Source: a bacterium (lineage in GTDB: Bacteria; Bacillota; Clostridia; Lachnospirales; Lachnospiraceae). Taken from it: a stretch of DNA of 64,000 nucleotides. Numbering within the stretch: the first letter of the stretch is position 1; every line of letters starts with the position of its first letter. The notes beneath the pieces were generated by a model. That model had not been told where the DNA came from. It ran no database searches and saw only the letters and a program-made list of their open reading frames with translations. The stretch is from contig JAUNJY010000001.1 of NCBI GenBank assembly GCA_030535455.1, forward strand, positions 1 through 64,000, in the 5' to 3' direction. A program made the translations under genes and the position numbers. This document shows, piece by piece, positions 25,553 through 33,229 of this stretch.

Positions 25553-28186
25553 ATGGCTAAGAAAGATCAAGCAGTAGAGACAAAAGTGGTAGACACAAAT
25601 ATTGTTGATAGCGTAGAAGCGCTTACAGCAAAAATCAAGGAAGTAAAAGAAGCACAAAGAATTTTCGCAACATATACTCAAGAAAAAGTAGATGAAATTT
25701 TTAAAGCAGCTGCATTAGCAGCTAACAAAGCAAGAATCCCATTAGCAAAAATGGCAGTTGAAGAAACTGGAATGGGTATTGTAGAAGATAAAGTTATTAA
25801 AAATCATTTTGCATCTGAATACATCTATAACACTTACAAGGATACAAAGACTTGTGGTGTTATCGAACATGATAATTCTTTTGGTATCACAAAAATAGCA
25901 GAGCCTATCGGATTAATTGCAGCAGTTATCCCTACAACAAATCCTACTTCTACTGCAATCTTTAAATCATTAGTGGCATTAAAGACTCGCAATGCTATTA
26001 TCATTAGCCCACATCCAAGAGCTAAAAACTCAACAATTGCAGCAGCAAAAGTTGTTTTGGATGCAGCCGTTGAAGCTGGCGCACCTAAAGGCATTATTGG
26101 ATGGATCGATGTTCCTTCTTTAGATTTAACAAATGAAATTATGAAAGATGCAGATATCATCTTAGCTACTGGCGGTCCTGGAATGGTTAAGGCTGCATAT
26201 TCATCAGGAAAGCCTGCATTAGGCGTTGGTCCTGGTAATACACCTGCAATTATTGATGAGTCTGCTGATGTATTATTAGCAGTTAACTCAATTATTCATT
26301 CTAAAACATTTGATAACGGTATGATTTGTGCATCAGAACAATCTGTAATCGTTAGTGACAAAATTTATGATGCAGTTAAAAAAGAATTTACGGATCGAGG
26401 ATGCCATATCTGCTCAAAAGAAGAAGCAGATAAATTAAGAAAAACAATCTTAATCAATGGTGCATTAAATGCTAAGATCGTTGGACAAAAGGCTGCTACA
26501 ATTGCAAAATTAGCAGGATTTGAAGTTCCAGATGCTACAAAGATCTTAATTGGTGAAGTTGAAAGTGTCGATCTTGATGAAGAGTTTGCACATGAAAAAT
26601 TATCCCCTGTATTAGCAATGTATAAAGCTACAAGCTTTGACAATGCAATTGAAAAAGCAAAACAATTAATCGCTGATGGTGGTTATGGCCATACATCTTC
26701 CTTATACATTCATGTAGGTACGGGTGCTGAAAAGATTGAAAAATTTGAACATGAAATGAAAACATGCCGTATTTTAATTAATACTCCATCCTCTCAAGGT
26801 GGTATCGGTGATATTTACAACTTTGCATTAACTCCTTCCTTAACATTAGGTTGTGGTTCTTGGGGCGGAAACTCTGTTTCTGAGAATGTTGGTGTAAAAC
26901 ACTTGATTAACATTAAGACAGTAGCTGAGAGGAGAGAAAATATGCTTTGGTTTAGAGCCCCAGAAAAAGTTTACTTTAAGAAAGGCTGCTTACCAGTAGC
27001 TCTTGCAGAACTTAAAGACGTTATGAATAAAAAGAAAGCATTTATCGTAACTGATAGTTTCTTATATAAAAATGGTTATACAAAAGTTGTAACTGATAAA
27101 TTAGATGAAATGGGTATTCAACATACTACATTCTTTGATGTTGCTCCAGATCCAACACTTGAATGTGCTCTTCAAGGAACGAAAGCAATGAGAGACTTTG
27201 AACCAGATACAATCATTGCAATTGGTGGTGGTTCCGCAATGGATGCTGCTAAGATCATGTGGGTTATGTATGAACATCCAGAAGTTGATTTCTTAGATAT
27301 GGCTATGAGATTTATGGATATCAGAAAACGTATCTATAAATTCCCTACAATGGGTGAAAAAGCTTACTTTATTGCGATCCCTACTTCTTCAGGTACAGGT
27401 TCTGAAGTTACACCTTTCGCTGTAATCACAGATGAAAAGACTAGTACAAAATATCCATTAGCTGATTATGAATTATTACCTAAGATGGCAATCATTGATG
27501 CTGATATGATGATGAACCAGCCTAAGGGATTAACAAGTGCTTCAGGTATTGATGCATTAGTACATGCTCTCGAGGCTTATGCTTCCATTATGGCAACAGA
27601 ATATACAGATGGTTTAGCATTACAAGCTATGAAGAGTATCTTTAAATACTTACCAAGTGCATATGAGAATGGTGCGAAAGATCCAATTGCTAGAGAGAAG
27701 ATGGCAACAGCTTCTACAATGGCAGGTATGGCATTCGCAAACGCATTTTTAGGAGTTTGTCACTCTATGGCACATAAATTAGGTGCTTGGCATCACTTAC
27801 CTCATGGTATTGCAAATGCAATCTTACTTACAGACATTATGAGATTTAATGCAGTAAGTGTTCCTACTAAGATGGGTACATTCCCTCAATATGAGTACCC
27901 ACACTGCTTAGACAGATATGTAGAATGTGCTGAATTCTTAGGTATTCAAGGCAATACAGATGAAGAAAAATTTGAAAACTTTATTACTGCAATTGAAGAA
28001 TTAAAAGCTAGAGTTGGTATTAAGAAGACAATCGCTGAATATGGCGTTGATGAGAAATATTTCTTAGATACATTAGATGAAATGGTAGAACAAGCATTTG
28101 ATGATCAATGTACAGGTGCTAACCCAAGATACCCATTAATGAGCGAAATTAAGGCAATGTACTTAAAAGCTTACTATGGTAAATAA
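25553..28186 (+). CDS. adhE: Bifunctional aldehyde-alcohol dehydrogenase AdhE
   Basis: The 877-residue enzyme reduces acetyl-CoA to acetaldehyde and then to ethanol with NADH, regenerating NAD+ in fermentation. The N-terminal CoA-acylating aldehyde dehydrogenase half has its catalytic cysteine at about C259 (NGMICASEQ). The C-terminal iron alcohol dehydrogenase half begins near residue 460, with GGGSAMDAAK and metal-ligand region HSMAHKLGAWHHLPHG. AdhE assembles into helical filaments (spirosomes) in other species. An AGGAGGATAATTAA site precedes the ATG. Two Rex-like operators upstream suggest control by the NADH/NAD+ ratio. It is monocistronic with its own terminator. Confidence 0.97.
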   Translation: MAKKDQAVETKVVDTNIVDSVEALTAKIKEVKEAQRIFATYTQEKVDEIFKAAALAANKARIPLAKMAVEETGMGIVEDKVIKNHFASEYIYNTYKDTKTCGVIEHDNSFGITKIAEPIGLIAAVIPTTNPTSTAIFKSLVALKTRNAIIISPHPRAKNSTIAAAKVVLDAAVEAGAPKGIIGWIDVPSLDLTNEIMKDADIILATGGPGMVKAAYSSGKPALGVGPGNTPAIIDESADVLLAVNSIIHSKTFDNGMICASEQSVIVSDKIYDAVKKEFTDRGCHICSKEEADKLRKTILINGALNAKIVGQKAATIAKLAGFEVPDATKILIGEVESVDLDEEFAHEKLSPVLAMYKATSFDNAIEKAKQLIADGGYGHTSSLYIHVGTGAEKIEKFEHEMKTCRILINTPSSQGGIGDIYNFALTPSLTLGCGSWGGNSVSENVGVKHLINIKTVAERRENMLWFRAPEKVYFKKGCLPVALAELKDVMNKKKAFIVTDSFLYKNGYTKVVTDKLDEMGIQHTTFFDVAPDPTLECALQGTKAMRDFEPDTIIAIGGGSAMDAAKIMWVMYEHPEVDFLDMAMRFMDIRKRIYKFPTMGEKAYFIAIPTSSGTGSEVTPFAVITDEKTSTKYPLADYELLPKMAIIDADMMMNQPKGLTSASGIDALVHALEAYASIMATEYTDGLALQAMKSIFKYLPSAYENGAKDPIAREKMATASTMAGMAFANAFLGVCHSMAHKLGAWHHLPHGIANAILLTDIMRFNAVSVPTKMGTFPQYEYPHCLDRYVECAEFLGIQGNTDEEKFENFITAIEELKARVGIKKTIAEYGVDEKYFLDTLDEMVEQAFDDQCTGANPRYPLMSEIKAMYLKAYYGK

Positions 28187-28193
28187 GAGTTAG

Positions 28194-28232
28194 AAAAAAG
28201 GGAAGCTACATAAATCGTAGCTTCCCTTTTTG
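28194..28232 (+). terminator. adhE terminator
   Basis: AAAAAGGGAAGCTAC pairs with GTAGCTTCCCTTTTT around ATAAATC, 8 bp beyond the adhE stop. Confidence 0.92.
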
Positions 28233-28301
28233 TATAAAATACATGTTGAAAAGCAGAAAGAAAAGGCGGGTTAACTAAAATTTAAAAAGTAATAGCCCAA
28301 T

Positions 28302-28338
28302 AAAAAAGGCTTGAACATGATTAGTTCAAGCCTTTTTT
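28302..28338. terminator. Bidirectional terminator after the kinase-like gene
   Basis: AAAAAAGGCTTGAAC pairs with GTTCAAGCCTTTTTT around ATGATTA. It lies 12 bp beyond the stop of the leftward gene at 28351 and backs up the adhE terminator. Confidence 0.88.
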
Positions 28339-28350
28339 ACTTAAAATATA

Positions 28351-29097
28351 TTATTCGTACTCTACAACATTAATCCATCTTGTAAGTAATTCTTTCTCTT
28401 CAGGTTTATTCTTTGTAAGTTGAGCAGCAGCTACAATTGGAAGCCATTCTTGAACATAACGCTTTTTAGTATTCGTCTTTTCACAGAATGTATCCATGTA
28501 TTTGTTAGCAGTATCAATATTATGCAGAGCAAGTAAAAGATAAGTTCTAGCAACATCAGCACTGGCATTACCTTGTGTAGCATGAATCCAATCTAATGGA
28601 TAAGCATTATCACCAGCTATAATAATGTTACGTGGTTCAAAATCGCCATGACAAACTTTATCATGAGTAGGCATACCATCAAGTCTTGTTAATAATTCAT
28701 ATTTAACAATATCATTAATTTCAGAAAGGCTTAAGATTTGATTCTTAAGTTTGTCTTTCAGCTTATTAAGTAAAGGTGACTTTTTAGTTTGTATCTTTAG
28801 TTGAATATCAACCATCTGATTTATGTACTTGTCCATATTTTCAGGATCTTTTTCCATTAGCGATGCTAATGTTTCTCCCTCTACATAATTCATAACGATT
28901 GCCCATTGTCCCTCGATCATGGTTACTTGTGTAATACCAGGAAGGGAAAGGCCGGTTTCCTCTACTCTAGCAGTATTTAATGCTTCCAATAAAACATCTA
29001 CTTTTGGAACATCTGCGTTAAAAACTTTGACAGCTTGGTCCCCGCAACGATAAACTTTTGATGATTTTCCTGTTGCAATTAAATTTGTTAGCTCCAT
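28351..29097 (-). CDS. Aminoglycoside-phosphotransferase/kinase-like protein
   Basis: The 248-residue protein has a protein-kinase-like fold of the APH/choline kinase type. It contains a G-loop-like IATGKSSKVYRCG, the lysine of AVKVFN, the catalytic-loop CHGDFEPRNII (D152) and PLDWIHATQGNASAD in the metal-binding position. Such proteins phosphorylate small molecules, and only some confer aminoglycoside resistance; the substrate is unknown here. The start is placed at 29097 because AAAGGAG lies 9 nt upstream. A longer in-frame start at 29115 has no site. Confidence 0.82.
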   Translation of the reverse strand: MELTNLIATGKSSKVYRCGDQAVKVFNADVPKVDVLLEALNTARVEETGLSLPGITQVTMIEGQWAIVMNYVEGETLASLMEKDPENMDKYINQMVDIQLKIQTKKSPLLNKLKDKLKNQILSLSEINDIVKYELLTRLDGMPTHDKVCHGDFEPRNIIIAGDNAYPLDWIHATQGNASADVARTYLLLALHNIDTANKYMDTFCEKTNTKKRYVQEWLPIVAAAQLTKNKPEEKELLTRWINVVEYE

Positions 29098-29266
29098 AAT
29101 AATCGCTCCTTTCATAGAAGTACATACTGTCCTCTAACCGAATTAATTATACCACTTTTTACCAAAAAAGTATAGGTAAAGCATAAATAAATATAAACTA
29201 TGAACAAACAACACATGCCGACAAATACTGATTTTTTCATTGTTAAGCTAAAACCATAAAAAATTA

Positions 29267-29295
29267 TATACAAATGTATGAAATAAAACTATAAT
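29267..29295 (+). promoter_or_regulatory. Possible promoter of the HD-GYP gene
   Basis: -35 TATACA (29267-29272), 17-bp spacer, -10 TATAAT (29290-29295), 50 bp before the start codon. The -35 is weak. No c-di-GMP riboswitch is recognisable in 29098-29344. Confidence 0.4.
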
Positions 29296-29344
29296 TAAAT
29301 TAAATACCATAGATGTATGGATATAACTAGAATTTGGAGGTTAT

Positions 29345-30412
29345 ATGAGGAGTTTATCTGTAAAAGCAATCAAGGGAAATGAGATCCTTGCCAAGGACCT
29401 AATTGGTGATGGTGACAAGATTTTATTACCTGCCGGCTGCAAATTAAAAATAGAATATAGAGAACACTTGCTACGTCTTGGAATAGATTCGGTTTATATT
29501 AAAGATGAAATTTCTGAGGGTGTACTAAATGATCGTATCAGCGAAGATGCCATTAAGGAAGAATGTTTAATGGATGTTAAGAATACATTAGAACGTTTCT
29601 CGTATAATGCAGATACTGAGGAAAGTCATATTAGTGGCATTGCAGAAGAAATAATAAATGATGTTTTACAAGAAAGAAATGTAGTGTATTGTCTTGCAGG
29701 TGTTAGACAGAGAAGCGAGGGAATATATTCTCATTCCATCAATGTTGCGGTGCTATCCATTTTAATTGCTGTAAATATGGGAGTGGCAAAAAGCAGGATT
29801 AAGGATATAGCCATTGGAAGTCTGCTTCATGATATCGGATATAATGGAATTACAGTCAAGATTACAAACGAACCGGGGCAAAGTTATACGGATGAAGAAA
29901 AAAAAGAAATTAAAAAGCATGTTCTTTATGGATATAGTATGATCTCCAATGAGACATGGTTATCAAAGACTAGTAAGGATATTATTTTATCCCATCATGA
30001 AATGATTAACAGCAAGGGATATCCATTTCGTTTAGATGGGAAGCATATGAGTCTTGCAATTAAGATTGTTTCATTATGTAATGATTTTGATACACTTGTG
30101 TATGGCAGATATGGAAAGCCAATTAAAATTCATGATGCAATTGCATATATCATTGCTCAAAGCGGTGTACGTTATGAGCATAGTGTAGTTGCTGCATTTA
30201 ATGAAGTAGTTGCTGCATATCCAAATGGTACGCTTGTCATTACCAATGAGAAGGATATAGGAATTGTATTACGACAAAATCAGAAGTGTCCAACAAGACC
30301 GGTAATACGTTTAATTCAGGATAAAAGTGGGAAGCGTTATAGTAGCTGGGTTGAAAAGGACTTAACAACATGTTTAACACTTTTTATTGAGGATACTTTG
30401 GAGACAATTTAA
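29345..30412 (+). CDS. HD-GYP domain phosphodiesterase
   Basis: The 355-residue protein has an HD-GYP domain, the class that hydrolyses cyclic di-GMP. Metal-binding elements are visible: YSHSINV (about residue 130), LLHDIGYNG (HD at 162-163), KKHVLYGYSMI, SHHEMINSKGYP (the GYP motif near 224) and CNDFDTL. The N-terminal 100 residues form a compact domain often seen ahead of clostridial HD-GYP modules. There is no membrane segment. GGAGG precedes the ATG. Cyclic di-GMP as substrate is known for the family but not shown here. Confidence 0.88.
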   Translation: MRSLSVKAIKGNEILAKDLIGDGDKILLPAGCKLKIEYREHLLRLGIDSVYIKDEISEGVLNDRISEDAIKEECLMDVKNTLERFSYNADTEESHISGIAEEIINDVLQERNVVYCLAGVRQRSEGIYSHSINVAVLSILIAVNMGVAKSRIKDIAIGSLLHDIGYNGITVKITNEPGQSYTDEEKKEIKKHVLYGYSMISNETWLSKTSKDIILSHHEMINSKGYPFRLDGKHMSLAIKIVSLCNDFDTLVYGRYGKPIKIHDAIAYIIAQSGVRYEHSVVAAFNEVVAAYPNGTLVITNEKDIGIVLRQNQKCPTRPVIRLIQDKSGKRYSSWVEKDLTTCLTLFIEDTLETI

Positions 30413-30513
30413 TTTTTATAAGTATTTCTGGATATAGATTGTTATAGACAAACGGCAGGTTAGGTGCTATAAATATAAGATGGTTAATAATAATAAAGGG
30501 GTAGGTGAAAGCT

Positions 30514-31398
30514 ATGCATAGTTATCTTAGAGCAATTGGATTTAGTAATGTTAAGAATCAGTTAGAACTGGATGATTTAATAGAACATATATTGACTAAT
30601 CCAACACAAAATAAAATGGTATTTTCAGATGTAAACGCAATATTTGCGGAAATATCAATGGAGTTCGCAGATAATATGGGCTTGGCACTACGCGGAGAAT
30701 ATGATACTGAGGGTAAGTTTAGATTAGAGAGTTATTATCCTTATTTCCTTGGAGATACTTTATCTACAAGGGAAGAGATTTTATTCAATAAAAAAGTAGA
30801 TTGCACAAGTTTTACAGGTATGTGTGATGATTTACGAATTGGAGTCTCTCTTATTTTTTATTTACAAAATGTATTGGAGTATATGTCAGTAGACCAAAAG
30901 AGTACGAAGTTAAATAATTTTCTTGATGTCAATCTGTCTGCACTATCTATGGATGGTAAAGTCCTATTAGGAATTGAAAAGCAGGAGAAGCAAAAGGGAA
31001 ATGGTGTGTATGAGACAAAGCATCGTACTCAGTTAATAGCAGAAGCAAGAAGAGGAAACCAGGATGCAATCGACAGTTTGACAATTGATGACATAGATCT
31101 GTATGCCATGATTACAAAACGTTCGAAAACAGAGGATCTTTATTCCATCGTTGAGAGTTCTTTCGTTCCATTTGGTTCTGAATCTGATAACTATTCCATT
31201 ATTGGTAATATTGTTGAGTGTAAGTCCATGAAGAACTCAATGACAGAAGAAGAAATCTGCTGGATGTTGGTAGAATGTAATGATTTAATGTTCCCTGTTA
31301 TTATAAATAGAAAAGATTTGCAGGGTGAACCTGCAGTTGGAAGACGTTTTAAAGGCGTTATTTGGATGCAGGGAAGCGTTGGATTTAGTGAAATATAG
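30514..31398 (+). CDS. DUF3881 family protein
   Basis: The 294-residue protein (MHSYLRAIGFSNVKNQ to QGSVGFSEI) matches DUF3881, a family of unknown function largely confined to Lachnospiraceae. It has no membrane segments, signal peptide or recognisable catalytic motif. A short charged insert (EKQEKQKGNGVYETKHR) lies around residues 157-173. ATG 30514 with AGGTGA 6 nt upstream is preferred over GTG 30505. It follows the HD-GYP gene after 101 bp and ends at a strong terminator. Confidence 0.75.
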   Translation: MHSYLRAIGFSNVKNQLELDDLIEHILTNPTQNKMVFSDVNAIFAEISMEFADNMGLALRGEYDTEGKFRLESYYPYFLGDTLSTREEILFNKKVDCTSFTGMCDDLRIGVSLIFYLQNVLEYMSVDQKSTKLNNFLDVNLSALSMDGKVLLGIEKQEKQKGNGVYETKHRTQLIAEARRGNQDAIDSLTIDDIDLYAMITKRSKTEDLYSIVESSFVPFGSESDNYSIIGNIVECKSMKNSMTEEEICWMLVECNDLMFPVIINRKDLQGEPAVGRRFKGVIWMQGSVGFSEI

Positions 31399-31406
31399 AT
31401 TAGTAA

Positions 31407-31442
31407 AAGAGCTTGTGCAAAGATGCACAGGCTCTTTTTTTT
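31407..31442 (+). terminator. Terminator after the DUF3881 gene
   Basis: AGAGCTTGTGCA pairs with TGCACAGGCTCT (one C-A-like mismatch region) around AAGA, followed by a run of eight T. Confidence 0.9.
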
Positions 31443-31445
31443 ATA

Positions 31446-31554
31446 CATAAACTTCTTTTCGAGAAGCGTCCTATGCACTAAAAAGGCTTTCTAAAAGACA
31501 GAAAGCCAAGATGCACGCTCACCTGACAGGAGAATGTCGCTAGCGCGACCAGGT
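31446..31554 (+). repeat. Structured intergenic element, copy A
   Basis: Three hairpins in order. The first has CTTCT/AGAAG inside a CATA/TATG clasp (31446-31475). The second is GGCTTTCT/AGAAAGCC with a 7-nt loop (31485-31507). The third is a nested ACCTG/CAGGT and GTCGC/GCGAC stem (31521-31554). Copy B at 49500-49620 shares the second hairpin and the linker AAGATGC[AG]C with the same spacing. Both copies directly follow a plus-strand terminator. The rest of the gap to 31719 contains only a possible -10 TATAAT at 31632. Confidence 0.7.
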
Positions 31555-31719
31555 TCAATGCGAACAACTGAATATATAAAAAACTACATCCACAAAGAGT
31601 ATAATCCATTTTTAATGAAATAGGTTTGTATTATAATTAAACTAATTTAAAGGTTCAGTAACAATTGTTTACATTGAGAGATGAAATACATGTTATTGGA
31701 GAAAGGCAGGGTGTAACAC

Positions 31720-33195
31720 ATGTATGATATGACAAAATATCTGAATACGATTGATCAGGTGATAGAGAAGGGTCCGTATAAAGATCATTGGGCATCCTTA
31801 ACGAAGGTACAAATTCCATCATGGTTCCCAAAAGCCAAGCTTGGAATTTTTATTCACTGGGGATTATATAGTATTCCTCAGAATAGTAATGAGTGGTATT
31901 CAAGAAATATGTACATAAAGGGTATGCCAGCATACGAACATCATATTAAGACTTATGGAGAACAGAAAGACTTTGGTTACAAAGACTTTATTCCAATGTT
32001 TACAGCAGAAAAGTTCAATCCTAAAGAGTGGGCAGACTTAATCGAGGAATCGGGAGCAAATTATGTTTTTCCAGTTGCAGAGCATCATGAAGGCTTCCAG
32101 ATGTATAAAAGTGAAATCTCACATTTTAATGCATATGAGATGGGACCTAAGAGAGATATCTTAGGGGAGCTTAAGAGGGAGTTTGAAAGCCGTGATTTAA
32201 TCTTTTGTACGTCTTCTCATCGTGCAGAGCATTGGTTCTTTATGAGTCATGGAAAAGAATTTGATAGTGATGTGAAAGAACCATTAGTTCGTGGGGATTT
32301 TTACTGGCCAAGTATGCCTGAGCCTGACAATATGGATTTGTTTTCAAAACCATATCCAACAGAAGAATATTTGCAGGATTGGCTGGTTCGTACATGCGAA
32401 ATTATTGATCAGTATCAGCCAAAGGCACTGTATTTTGACTGGTGGATACAACATGAGGCATTTAAGCCATATTTAAAGAAATTAGCAGCGTACTATTATA
32501 ATCGTGGTGTGGAATGGAACAAGGAAGTCATTATTTGCTATAAATACGATGCAATGGCATATGGGGCTGGCTTAATTGAAATGGAACGTGGTAAGTTTGC
32601 GGATGTAAAACCATTTTATTGGCAGACAGATACATCGGTGGCTCATAATTCCTGGTGTTATACCCTTCAGAATGATTATAAGACAACGAAGGATATTATC
32701 TTAGAATTTGTTGATATCGTCAGTAAGAATGGAAATATGCTTTTAAACATTGGGCCAAAGGGAGATGGCTCAATTCCTGAGGAGGATGCAAGCATATTAA
32801 AAGGACTTGGTGCATGGCTTAAGATAAATGGTGAAGCATTTTTTGATTCTCATGTATGGAAAAAGTCAGGAGAGGGTCCTACTAAAACAAAAGAAGGCCA
32901 TTTTTCAGATAATGGAAAATTAGAATATACAAGCGAAGATATGAGATTTACGGTACGGGAGGACTATTTATATGCCACAGTACTTAATTATCCTGAAGAT
33001 GGAACTGTTACGATTACATCTTTAAAACGATTACAGGATCCAAATCAGGCAGTGTTCCATGGCATAATTAATCAAGTTGAACTCTTAGGATTTGAGGAAA
33101 ATCCAGTTTGGAAGATGGATGAGGAAGGTCTAAAAATTCAGACAACGACGGTTTCTTCTGACCTGCCGGTAGTATTTAAAATTCAGTTTGCTTAA
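31720..33195 (+). CDS. Alpha-L-fucosidase, glycoside hydrolase family 29
   Basis: The 491-residue cytoplasmic enzyme (no signal peptide) matches GH29 retaining alpha-L-fucosidases. The N-terminal barrel shows KLGIFIHWGLYSIP, EHHEGFQMY, and the nucleophile aspartate at about D240 in ALYFDWW. A C-terminal beta-sandwich (from about residue 385) follows. It would remove alpha-linked fucose from imported oligosaccharides. A GH31 gene follows after 35 bp, so the pair is probably co-transcribed. No transporter or regulator is adjacent. Confidence 0.88.
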   Translation: MYDMTKYLNTIDQVIEKGPYKDHWASLTKVQIPSWFPKAKLGIFIHWGLYSIPQNSNEWYSRNMYIKGMPAYEHHIKTYGEQKDFGYKDFIPMFTAEKFNPKEWADLIEESGANYVFPVAEHHEGFQMYKSEISHFNAYEMGPKRDILGELKREFESRDLIFCTSSHRAEHWFFMSHGKEFDSDVKEPLVRGDFYWPSMPEPDNMDLFSKPYPTEEYLQDWLVRTCEIIDQYQPKALYFDWWIQHEAFKPYLKKLAAYYYNRGVEWNKEVIICYKYDAMAYGAGLIEMERGKFADVKPFYWQTDTSVAHNSWCYTLQNDYKTTKDIILEFVDIVSKNGNMLLNIGPKGDGSIPEEDASILKGLGAWLKINGEAFFDSHVWKKSGEGPTKTKEGHFSDNGKLEYTSEDMRFTVREDYLYATVLNYPEDGTVTITSLKRLQDPNQAVFHGIINQVELLGFEENPVWKMDEEGLKIQTTTVSSDLPVVFKIQFA

Positions 33196-33229
33196 AACAA
33201 AAAATTAGAATAATAGAGAGGTGTTTATC

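Noticed and set aside
28351-29097. Aminoglycoside resistance determinant
   Set aside because: The APH-like fold alone does not show resistance; many such kinases phosphorylate other small molecules, and the gene sits among housekeeping genes with no mobile signals.
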